DNA of 64,000 nucleotides, from contig CP126168.1 in the NCBI GenBank assembly GCA_032881465.1, positions 1,860,001 through 1,924,000 on the forward strand, read 5' to 3'. The notes under the pieces were generated by a model. That model did not search any database, was not told where the DNA came from, and saw nothing but the letters and a program-made list of their open reading frames with translations. The translations under genes were made by a program, and so were the position numbers. Shown here piece after piece: positions 56,949 to 64,000 of the stretch. This DNA is from Parvibaculaceae bacterium PLY_AMNH_Bact1 (GTDB lineage Bacteria > Pseudomonadota > Alphaproteobacteria > Parvibaculales > Parvibaculaceae). The stretch's first letter is position 1. Each line of letters begins with the position of its first letter.

Positions 56949-59285
56949 TTGGCCTCACCCAAAAAGCCACCCACCAAAAAGAAGCGTGACCGCAAGCCCA
57001 AAAAGCCTGATGTAACGCTTCCGACCCGCGACCAGATCATGGCCTTCGTGACAGAATCGCCAGGCAAGGTGGGCAAACGCGAAATTGCCAAGGCCTTCGG
57101 TATTTCAGGCTCCCAACGGATCGGCCTGAAGCGCATTCTGAAAGAGCTCACACAGGAAGGCCTGCTCAAAAAAGAAGAAGGTAAGTCGCTCGCCAAACCA
57201 GGCGAGATGCCCCCTGTCGCTGTGATCGACATCACCAAACGCGATCAGGACGGTGAACTCATTGCGACACCAAACAACTGGTCAGAAGACACGCCCGTCC
57301 CGCAAATAGTCATTGTCCCAGGCGACGCAAATGAGCGACAGCGCGGCGCACCGGCAGGGGTTGGCGATCGCGTCTTAGCGCGCATCACAAAGACGGGTGA
57401 AGAAGGCCCCGCTGACTATGTCTATGAAGCCCGTGTCATTCGCCGCATCGGCAAAGGCAATGAGAACTTCCTCGGCATCTTCCGAAAGACCCCTACCGGC
57501 GGACGCATTGTCCCTGTCGATAAGAAGGCCCGGAACGAATATGAAGTCACCCGACCGCATATCGGTGAGGCAGAAGAAGGTGACCTGGTATTGGTCGAAG
57601 CCATGCCGGGCCCGCGCTACGCACCACGACGTGCGAAGGTCAAAGAGACCTATGGCCGTGGCGATGAGCAACGTTCCATCAGCCTGATCGCTATTCATGC
57701 TCATGGCATTCCGGACGAGTTTCCAGAAACCGTCATCGCTGCCGCAGACGCAGCAAAGTCCGTGCGGATTAGCAAAGCCCGCGATGATCTGCGCGACGTG
57801 CCCCTCATCACCATCGACCCGCCAGACGCGCGCGATCATGACGATGCGGTTGCCGCACTCCCAGACGATGATCCGAAAAACGAAGGGGGCTGGGTTGTCT
57901 ACGTGGCCATTGCCGATGTCTCTCACTATGTGCAGAGCGGCGGACTTCTGGACAAGGAAGCACTGAAACGCGGCAACTCGACCTACTTCCCGGATCGCGT
58001 GGTTCCGATGCTGCCCGAACGCATCTCAAACGATCTCTGTTCACTCCGCGAAGGCGAAGACCGGCCCTGCCTTGCCGTTCGCATGGTGTTCGACAAGAAC
58101 GGGCACAAAAAAAGCCACGAGTTCCTGCGCGGCATCATGCACTCAGCTGCAAAACTCTCCTACGCGGAAGCCCAGGCAGCGTTTGAAGGCAATCCCGACC
58201 CTCGCTTCGCTGATTTGCAAAAGCCAGTTATCGAGCCGCTGTGGCAGGCTTACCAGGCCATGTCCAAAGCAAGGGACAAACGCGGGCCCCTCGCGCTTGA
58301 TCTGCCGGAGCATAAGATCGTCATTGACCGAAAAGTCGGCAAAATCAGCGAAATCAAAATCGCAGACAAGTTTGAGTCTATGCGTGTCATCGAAGAGTGC
58401 ATGATCCAGGCGAATGTCTGTGCAGCTGAATCTCTTGAAGCGAAAAAATCTCCGCTCATCTACCGCATTCACGACGCGCCTAGCCGCGAGAAATTGATGG
58501 CTTTGTCTGAGTTTCTGGAAACACTGGATATGAAGGTTGCTAAAGGCGTGGTGATGAAGCCCGCCCAGTTCAATCAGATCCTGGCAAAGGTAAAAGACAC
58601 AGAACACGCCCAGATGGTGAGCGACGTCGTGCTGCGCAGTCAGGCACAAGCCATCTATTCCCCGGACAATCTGGGGCACTTCGGGTTGAACCTGCGCCGC
58701 TATGCGCACTTCACTTCGCCCATCCGACGGTACGCTGACCTCATTGTTCATCGCAGCCTCATTAGCGCGCTAAAACTCGGGACAGATGGATTGAGCGATG
58801 ATGATGTGAAACTGATGTCGCAAACGGCAGAACACATCTCACAGACCGAGCGGCGTTCCATGGTCGCTGAACGCGACTCCAATGACCGCTATATCGCGTC
58901 CTATCTGGAAAAACAGATTGGCGCGGAGTTCGCCGGCCGCATTTCCGGCGTGACACGCTTTGGCCTCTTCATCCGTTTGAGCGACACAGGCGCCGATGGG
59001 CTCATCCCCATTGCAAGCCTCGACAATGATTTCTATCACCATGACGAAGGCGCCCACGCATTGATTGGTGACAGGACAGGCATCCGTTATCGCATCGGCG
59101 ATCCGGTTCGCGTGCGTTTGGAGGAAGCCACGCCGGTGACCGGCGGTCTGCGCTTCACCATGCTCGAAGGCGGGACAGAGGGAAAAGGCAAGCGCCGCGG
59201 AAAAAACGGCGGACGGCCCAACACTGGACGAAAGCCTTACAAGCGCGGCGGGGGTCGAAATTTGCGGTCCCGCGGGAAAAAGTAG
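56949..59285 (+). CDS. rnr: Ribonuclease R
   Basis: 778 aa beginning at TTG 56949, five bases after the topA stop; no ATG fits better. N-terminal winged helix (about 25-75), cold-shock domains, RNB catalytic domain with DPPDARDHDDAVAA (metal-binding Asp cluster, about 280) and RYAHFTSPIRRYADL, then an S1 domain (GRISGVTRFGLFIRL) and a basic tail. Degrades structured RNA 3'-5'. Confidence 0.95.
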   Translation: MASPKKPPTKKKRDRKPKKPDVTLPTRDQIMAFVTESPGKVGKREIAKAFGISGSQRIGLKRILKELTQEGLLKKEEGKSLAKPGEMPPVAVIDITKRDQDGELIATPNNWSEDTPVPQIVIVPGDANERQRGAPAGVGDRVLARITKTGEEGPADYVYEARVIRRIGKGNENFLGIFRKTPTGGRIVPVDKKARNEYEVTRPHIGEAEEGDLVLVEAMPGPRYAPRRAKVKETYGRGDEQRSISLIAIHAHGIPDEFPETVIAAADAAKSVRISKARDDLRDVPLITIDPPDARDHDDAVAALPDDDPKNEGGWVVYVAIADVSHYVQSGGLLDKEALKRGNSTYFPDRVVPMLPERISNDLCSLREGEDRPCLAVRMVFDKNGHKKSHEFLRGIMHSAAKLSYAEAQAAFEGNPDPRFADLQKPVIEPLWQAYQAMSKARDKRGPLALDLPEHKIVIDRKVGKISEIKIADKFESMRVIEECMIQANVCAAESLEAKKSPLIYRIHDAPSREKLMALSEFLETLDMKVAKGVVMKPAQFNQILAKVKDTEHAQMVSDVVLRSQAQAIYSPDNLGHFGLNLRRYAHFTSPIRRYADLIVHRSLISALKLGTDGLSDDDVKLMSQTAEHISQTERRSMVAERDSNDRYIASYLEKQIGAEFAGRISGVTRFGLFIRLSDTGADGLIPIASLDNDFYHHDEGAHALIGDRTGIRYRIGDPVRVRLEEATPVTGGLRFTMLEGGTEGKGKRRGKNGGRPNTGRKPYKRGGGRNLRSRGKK

Positions 59286-59381
59286 CATCCGATGCAGGCT
59301 TGCCGCGCGTCACCCTGCCACATGTGCAAAATCCTTTAGGAACATCATGTTATGCTCTCCACGGTCGGTCGGAGAGAGCCC

Positions 59382-59777
59382 ATGACAAGTATTGCAGATA
59401 CGGCAGACGAACCTCGTTCGGTCTGGCAATCCATCCGCAGAGGCGCAGCCTTCAAATGCCCGTCTTGTGGCGAGGGCCAGGTTTTCCGGAAATATCTGAA
59501 AGTTGCCGATAATTGTGGTCAATGCGGCGAAGAACTGCATCACCACCGTGCAGACGATGCCCCACCCTATTTTACCATCTTCATCGTTGGTCATATCGTG
59601 GTCCCGGCCATGCTCTGGATTGAAATGGCCTATCGGCCTGATGCCTGGATCCATGCCGCCATCTGGGGGCCACTAACTTTAGCGCTCACCCTCACTGTCC
59701 TCCCCATCACCAAGGGGGCTGTAGTTGGCATGCAATGGGCGGTCAGAATGCACGGCTTTGGCGGTCACGAAGACTAG
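59382..59777 (+). CDS. DUF983 membrane protein
   Basis: 131 aa from MTSIADTADEP, with GGAGAG upstream. CPSCGEG ... CGQCGE (two CxxC pairs) followed by HHHRADDAPPYFTIFIVGHI and two membrane spans is the DUF983 layout, a zinc-ribbon membrane protein widespread in Alphaproteobacteria and often next to rnr. Function not established. Confidence 0.88.
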   Translation: MTSIADTADEPRSVWQSIRRGAAFKCPSCGEGQVFRKYLKVADNCGQCGEELHHHRADDAPPYFTIFIVGHIVVPAMLWIEMAYRPDAWIHAAIWGPLTLALTLTVLPITKGAVVGMQWAVRMHGFGGHED

Positions 59778-59850
59778 CAAACGTAGCGTTCTGCTGGGCT
59801 CTGACACCCATCTGGACAGACTCAGACGCAAAAGGCACATTGATCCTAAG

Positions 59851-59876
59851 GGCGTGACCGCCGGTCGCGCCTTTTT
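59851..59876 (+). terminator. Intrinsic terminator just upstream of the first Nudix gene
   Basis: GGCGTGACC / GGTCGCGCC, nine pairs with one G-U, loop GCC, followed by TTTTT. The run ends 17 bases before the Nudix ATG, so it may end the topA-rnr-DUF983 transcript or attenuate the Nudix operon. Confidence 0.75.
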
Positions 59877-59893
59877 CACGTGTGGAGGGCAAT

Positions 59894-60673
59894 ATGGCGA
59901 CCAACAAAAAAAGCAGCAAAGCAGCAACGGGCGCATTTGACCCCAAAGAGGCACGCAATCAGGAGTACCGGCAGGACAAAGCACCAGCGGTCCGCCCAAA
60001 GGAAGCTGCCACCCTGATCATCGTCCGACGTGACGCAGCGAAGCCACGCATCCTCATGGGGAAGCGGGCCGCGGGACACAAATTCATGCCCAACAAATTT
60101 GTCTTTCCCGGCGGCCGAATGGACGCCGCCGACAGCCGGGTGAAAGCACACAAGGGTCTGCGCGCACCTGTTGAACGCCGCCTCCTGGACCGTATGCGAG
60201 GCACTCCCAGTCCCAACAAAGCGCGTGGGCTTGCAATGGCGGCGATCAGAGAGACATTCGAAGAAACAGGCCTTGTTATCGGCAAAAAGGTGAGTGAGCC
60301 CTTTCAAACCCGCAATCCCGAATGGCAGGCCTATTACAACGAGCATGTTGCGCCCGACCTTTCAGCGGTTGACTTCATCGCCCGCGCGATCACGCCACCG
60401 TATCGAAACCGCCGCTTCGACACCCGCTTCTTTATGATCGACGCAGATCAGATCCGCGGTGATCTCCATGACACTGACCGTGCATCCGGTGAGCTTCTCG
60501 AACTCCACTGGCTAGAGATTAAGGATGCATTTGATCTCGACCTGCCAAACATCACTCGGATGATTTTGGGTGAAATGCAGGAACGGTTGGAGCTGCCAAA
60601 ACCTGTACAAGCGAAGCGACCAGTTCCCTTTGTCCATTTTCGCGGCGCGACCCCCGTCAGAGACACTCTATGA
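59894..60673 (+). CDS. Nudix hydrolase (259 aa)
   Basis: GGAGG five bases upstream of MATNKKSSK. The Nudix box appears as FVFPGGRM ... AAIRETFEETGLVIG with a long insertion between its Gly and REUXEEXGU parts, a form seen in larger nucleotide/CoA-pyrophosphatase-like members. Substrate unknown. ATGA-type 4-bp overlap with the second Nudix gene. Confidence 0.88.
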   Translation: MATNKKSSKAATGAFDPKEARNQEYRQDKAPAVRPKEAATLIIVRRDAAKPRILMGKRAAGHKFMPNKFVFPGGRMDAADSRVKAHKGLRAPVERRLLDRMRGTPSPNKARGLAMAAIRETFEETGLVIGKKVSEPFQTRNPEWQAYYNEHVAPDLSAVDFIARAITPPYRNRRFDTRFFMIDADQIRGDLHDTDRASGELLELHWLEIKDAFDLDLPNITRMILGEMQERLELPKPVQAKRPVPFVHFRGATPVRDTL

Positions 60674-61368
60674 ACATGGCCAAACCAAACACGGCCAAGC
60701 CGGTTAAACCGCGCGACGCAGCCTCTCTCGTGCTTGTTGACCACACAGGCCTGGAGCCCCGCATCCTTATGGGCAAACGCCACGCCAAGATGAGCTTCAT
60801 CCCGGACGCCTTTGTATTTCCAGGTGGCAAGCTAGACCCGCATGACCATGAGGCTCTTCCAGCAACCAGCTTGCCTGGCGACCAGAGCTTTGGACACACC
60901 GGCGCCTCACAGGCCAAAACCCTCGCACTTGCGATGGCCGCTGTCCGGGAAACGTTTGAAGAAACCGGCATGCTGCTCGCGGACAAGGGCGATATTGGTC
61001 CTGCGACAGGCGAAACCTGGGGACAGTTCCGGGACTTAGGGGTAGCACCAGCCCTTCACCACGTTTCTTTCATGGCCCGAGCCATTACCCCCGTGCAGAG
61101 TCCCATTCGCTTTCATGCACGCTTTTTTAAAGCAGACGCTTCAGCCCTCACAGGCACGCTAAAAGGCAGCGGCGAATTGAGTGAAATAGACTGGTACCCG
61201 CTTTCAGAAGCTCTGAAACTGCCAATTATCGATGTCACGGAATTCGTTCTTACAGAACTCAAAAATTCTGCTGAAGGTAATCCCCGGGCGCTTCCTCCAC
61301 TTTATTGTTATCTGAACGAGAAACCCAGAGTCTTGGAACCGAGGGTCCTTGAACGCAAAGTCCGCTAA
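60670..61368 (+). CDS. Nudix hydrolase, paralogue (232 aa)
   Basis: Same layout as its neighbour: RILMGKRHAKMSFIPDAFVFPGGKLDP and MAAVRETFEETGMLL, plus the shared FMARAITP...IRFHARFF segment. The two are tandem duplicates that have diverged, probably with different nucleotide-type substrates. The start overlaps the upstream stop. Confidence 0.88.
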   Translation: MNMAKPNTAKPVKPRDAASLVLVDHTGLEPRILMGKRHAKMSFIPDAFVFPGGKLDPHDHEALPATSLPGDQSFGHTGASQAKTLALAMAAVRETFEETGMLLADKGDIGPATGETWGQFRDLGVAPALHHVSFMARAITPVQSPIRFHARFFKADASALTGTLKGSGELSEIDWYPLSEALKLPIIDVTEFVLTELKNSAEGNPRALPPLYCYLNEKPRVLEPRVLERKVR

Positions 61369-61379
61369 CGGGAAGACGA

Positions 61380-62570
61380 ATGGCTGATATCGCTGAAATG
61401 GCGAAAGATCTGACACCGCGCGAACGGACCATCAGCCTTGCCGCAGTCATCGCCTGCATCACCGCAGTGGGCATCGGCATGGGCGTATCCATCCCCCTGC
61501 TCGCGATCTTATTGGAACGTCAGGGTGTCTCCAGCACGCTCATCGGCCTCAATACGGCCATGCCCTCACTTGCGACCTTGGCTGTGACGCCTTTCATAGC
61601 ACCACTACTCAGACGCATCTCAACCGGCTCCTTTTTGCTGATCTGCCTCGTAACATCAGCGATCTGCATGCCGCTCTACTTCGTGTTCAACAATATTTGG
61701 ATCTGGTTCCCGCTGCGTTTCATCAACGGACTAGCTCTTACTGGCCTCTTCGTTGTAAGTGAGTTCTGGATCAATCAGCTCGCGACCGACAAGAACCGAG
61801 GATTCTTGATTGGGATTTACGGAACCATCTTGTCTGCAGGGTTCGCAGTGGGTCCGATTGTTCTCCTGACGATCGGACCGGACGGGATGTCCCCATTTCT
61901 GATTGTGAGCTCGCTGACGCTCCTATCTGCCATTCCGATCATTTTGGCGCGAAAACTTGCACCTCAAGTTACAGAGAAGCCAAACCATGGCTTGCTCGCT
62001 TTCCTGACGGTGGCACCCGCTGCAACCCTTGCAGGCCTCGTCTATGGCGCGACTGAGACCAACATGTTCAACATGCTGCCGATCTACGCTCTCAGAGTTG
62101 GTCTGACCGAGAACCTGGCAGCTCTTATCCTGACTATTTTTGCGGCGGGCAACGTTCTCTTTCAGATACCGATTGGTTTGGCATCAGACCGGTTCGATAG
62201 GCGGACGGTGCTGCTGATTTGCGCAGGCTTCGGCTTTGCCGGTACGGCCCTTCTCCCAGTCGTCTCCCAGAACATCTGGGTCTTCTTGCCAAGCCTATTC
62301 ATCTTCGGAGGCGTGGTTGTTGGCATGTACACTGTTGGCCTGGCACTGCTGGGAGAGCGTTTTAAAGGTGCCGACCTGGCTGCTGCAAATTCCGCTTTCG
62401 TACTGATGTTTTCAACAGGCGGCCTGCTTGGCCCTCCGATAGCAGGCGCCGCGATGGACATCTGGGACCCTCATGGGCTGGCCATTGCTATGGCTGCCAT
62501 ATGCGGGATCTATCTGCTCATTGTCGGCTGGCGCTGGTCAGGCGGGAAATCCGCAGAAAAGCTGGACTAA
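61380..62570 (+). CDS. MFS transporter (YcaD-like)
   Basis: 396 aa with 12 hydrophobic spans. GMGVSIPLLAILLERQGVSSTLIGLNTAMPSL at the N terminus, FRFINGLALTGLFVVSEFWIN and SDRFDRRTVLLICAGFGF (MFS signature loop between spans 8 and 9) fit the YcaD/TCR1 group. Twelve bases after the second Nudix gene, so probably one operon. Substrate unknown. Confidence 0.87.
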   Translation: MADIAEMAKDLTPRERTISLAAVIACITAVGIGMGVSIPLLAILLERQGVSSTLIGLNTAMPSLATLAVTPFIAPLLRRISTGSFLLICLVTSAICMPLYFVFNNIWIWFPLRFINGLALTGLFVVSEFWINQLATDKNRGFLIGIYGTILSAGFAVGPIVLLTIGPDGMSPFLIVSSLTLLSAIPIILARKLAPQVTEKPNHGLLAFLTVAPAATLAGLVYGATETNMFNMLPIYALRVGLTENLAALILTIFAAGNVLFQIPIGLASDRFDRRTVLLICAGFGFAGTALLPVVSQNIWVFLPSLFIFGGVVVGMYTVGLALLGERFKGADLAAANSAFVLMFSTGGLLGPPIAGAAMDIWDPHGLAIAMAAICGIYLLIVGWRWSGGKSAEKLD

Positions 62571-62690
62571 ATACTCAAAACAGGCCGGTTTTCGGGCCCT
62601 TGACTTCTCCGCTCCGCTGGTTAGTCTGCGGCAACTTTTTCAAGGGCGCGGGAATCTACCCAAGCGCCTGTTTTATTTGAGGATTTGGTG

Positions 62691-62858
62691 ATGGCGAAGC
62701 CAACCACGATCAAGATCAAGCTGGAAAGCACAGCTGGTACAGGCTTCTACTACGTAGCCAAGAAAAACGCGCGGACCATGACTGAAAAGATGGTTGTCAA
62801 AAAATACGACCCGGTTGTCCGCAAGCACGTTGAATTTAAGGAAACCAAAATCAAATGA
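62691..62858 (+). CDS. rpmG: 50S ribosomal protein L33
   Basis: 55 aa, the exact size of L33: [20 protein letters not shown] followed by [20 protein letters not shown] and ending KETKIK. GAGG nine bases upstream of the ATG. The zinc-binding cysteines of some L33 forms are absent, so it is the zinc-free type. Followed by a strong terminator. Confidence 0.97.
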   Translation: MAKPTTIKIKLESTAGTGFYYVAKKNARTMTEKMVVKKYDPVVRKHVEFKETKIK

Positions 62859-62893
62859 TTTTGGCCGACCTTCCAAAGGTCGACACAATGAAC

Positions 62894-62924
62894 AAGGCAG
62901 GCCATCGCGCCTGCCTTTTCTTTT
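62894..62924 (+). terminator. Intrinsic terminator of rpmG
   Basis: AAGGCAGG (62894-62901) / CCTGCCTT (62910-62917) followed by TTCTTTTG. Confidence 0.9.
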
Positions 62925-62956
62925 GTCCAAAATCTGAAAATCAAGGCTTTTAACCG

Positions 62957-63619
62957 ATGCCTATCGCCTCATTCGACGCTGTTTTGTTCGACATGGACGG
63001 GACTCTCATCGACACCGAAAGCGCATACCTGGAGGAATGGGTCCGCGCGGCCGCTCTGCAAGGTTTCGAGATTACGCAGGACCTGTGGCATCAGATGCTG
63101 GGCCTGCCAACCGTAGATTGTCATCGGTTGGTGCAGGATGCCTTTGGTGCAAGTTTCAAACTGGACGAGTTTGCAACCGAATATAGGGCCCGCCTGAACG
63201 AGAAGCTGCAAAGCCATGTGCCGGTCATGCCAGGCGTCTTCGATTTACTGCATGACCTGAAGGCAAAGGGAATGCCCCTTGCCGTTGCGACATCCGCGAC
63301 ACGCAAAAGTGCTGATGCCTATCTGGCGACAGCAGGCCTGAGAGAGTTTTTCAGTCACATTGTTACGAGAGATGATGTGGATCAGGGCAAACCCCACCCG
63401 GAACCGTTCCAGAAGGCAGCAGCCGCGCTCTCAGTCGCTCCTGAACGCTGTATCGCGCTGGAAGACACCGAAGCGGGAATTCGCTCTGCACACCATGCCG
63501 GAACGATCCCTATTATGATCCCCTCACTCAAGCAGCCAGCCAACGAGATCGCAGAACTTTGCCATCTCATCTGCAACGACATGCGCGAGGTTCACGTGCA
63601 CCTTCGCTCAGCGCTTTAG
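62957..63619 (+). CDS. HAD-superfamily phosphatase, beta-phosphoglucomutase-like
   Basis: 220 aa. FDMDGTLIDTES (nucleophile Asp, motif I), VATSATRKS (motif II Ser/Thr), KPHPEPF (Lys, motif III) and EDTEAGIRSAHHAG (motif IV) are all present, with a helical cap between I and II. Acts on a phosphorylated sugar or similar small molecule; substrate not defined by sequence. Confidence 0.9.
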   Translation: MPIASFDAVLFDMDGTLIDTESAYLEEWVRAAALQGFEITQDLWHQMLGLPTVDCHRLVQDAFGASFKLDEFATEYRARLNEKLQSHVPVMPGVFDLLHDLKAKGMPLAVATSATRKSADAYLATAGLREFFSHIVTRDDVDQGKPHPEPFQKAAAALSVAPERCIALEDTEAGIRSAHHAGTIPIMIPSLKQPANEIAELCHLICNDMREVHVHLRSAL

Positions 63620-64000
63620 TTTGCATATACGAGAAAAGGGTGGCCGATCGAACACGTGACGTAACAGAGGAGGCCACTCCTACCACGCCCCGATCGGCCG
63701 GTCCCGCGGACCCAGGAGATGCGGCGGACCCAGGCACACGCGAGAACAAATAAATCGTCAGTGGAAAGCCCCAGCTTGCCTTACGCAAAACATGCCAGAT
63801 ATCGCGGCCCCCAACCGTCACACTATGGTGAAAAGAAACTATAGCACAGCCCCCACCGAACATGAAGAATCGGTGGAGCCCCCAGCCCTAAGGCATTGGA
63901 TTATAATAAAAAATTAAGGTTAACAACGAAGATTTTTGGCGAAGAGCCTGACATAAAACGGTATTTCGTAGGTGTCCCCGCGAAGGAAGGACCTCAAGCC
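63620..64000. other. Non-coding end of window
   Basis: About 380 bp without a convincing gene. It contains a short direct repeat GCGGACCCAGG (two copies near 63704 and 63722) and an AT-rich stretch near 63900-63925 with TTAAGGTTAAC, which resembles CtrA-type half-sites and may be the promoter of a gene beyond the window. No RNA gene recognised. Confidence 0.4.

Noticed and set aside
63828-63920. 30-codon plus frame near the window end.
   Set aside because: No ribosome site or conserved feature.

Overview
The window is a piece of an alphaproteobacterial chromosome. Positions 1 to about 37,380 are most of a temperate, probably short-tailed (podovirus-like) prophage, and about 37,420 to 64,000 are host chromosome. 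Alphaproteobacterial origin is suggested by a phage-borne GcrA homologue, the gatC-gatA-gatB cluster divergent from ruvX, and the host run pyrB - inactive pyrC - plsY - dprA - topA - rnr - DUF983 - nudix - nudix - MFS - rpmG. I cannot place the genus from sequence alone.

Prophage, left arm (1-22,091, minus strand). Read right to left, an early/replication operon comes first: a large putative DNA-binding protein, an RMF-tailed protein, a RuvC-like resolvase, GcrA, an HNH protein, a replication initiator-like protein, a separate zinc ribbon, a primase-helicase and a chain of tiny ATGA-coupled genes. A palindrome-dense gap (about 11,969-12,415) follows, then the virion module: HNH, modular tail fibre, spike-base protein, terminase small and large subunits, portal, a small protein, scaffold, major capsid protein, decoration-like protein and a connector-like gene running off the window. 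The left end of the prophage and any lysis genes lie outside.

Prophage, control region (22,092-25,419). Two small XRE-type regulators face away from each other across a pair of TTACCC-N5-GGGTAA operators, and the same operator pair sits on a strong early promoter at 25,365-25,393. Between them lies a complete acyl-homoserine-lactone quorum-sensing unit: a LuxR-type HTH-only protein, a full-length LuxR receptor, a LuxI synthase with the conserved catalytic residues, and a coupled 59-aa protein. This is the standout feature. The rightward early operon (25,420-37,349) encodes a RecT annealing protein, DUF968, an acyl carrier protein homologue (acyl-ACP is the usual LuxI substrate), a probable 2OG-Fe(II) oxygenase, a TetR-type HTH-only protein, an ASCH protein, two DNA methyltransferase-like proteins, a DnaQ-type exonuclease, an Xis-like protein and a tyrosine integrase. 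The attachment site is a tRNA-Ser(GCU) gene, of which only the 5' half is present beside the integrase.

Two families of dispersed palindromes mark the prophage and were not seen in the host part: GCTCGC-NN-GCGAGC (ten exact copies and one with a single mismatch, 12.0-35.5 kb, absent from the virion genes) and a 17-bp sequence containing GGTTATTAATAACC (three copies). They look like binding sites for phage-encoded regulators.

Host region (37.4-64 kb). It holds housekeeping and catabolic genes: aldehyde dehydrogenase, Baeyer-Villiger monooxygenase, TesB thioesterase, a GST-like protein, a histone H1-like lysine-rich protein, GatCAB amidotransferase, RuvX, an AEC transporter, aspartate carbamoyltransferase with a dihydroorotase homologue that has lost its metal ligands, PlsY, DprA, topoisomerase I with a lysine-rich tail, RNase R, two tandem Nudix hydrolases, an MFS transporter, ribosomal protein L33 and an HAD phosphatase. 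Several genes too short for a 60-residue cutoff (rpmG and numerous coupled phage genes) were located by direct translation.
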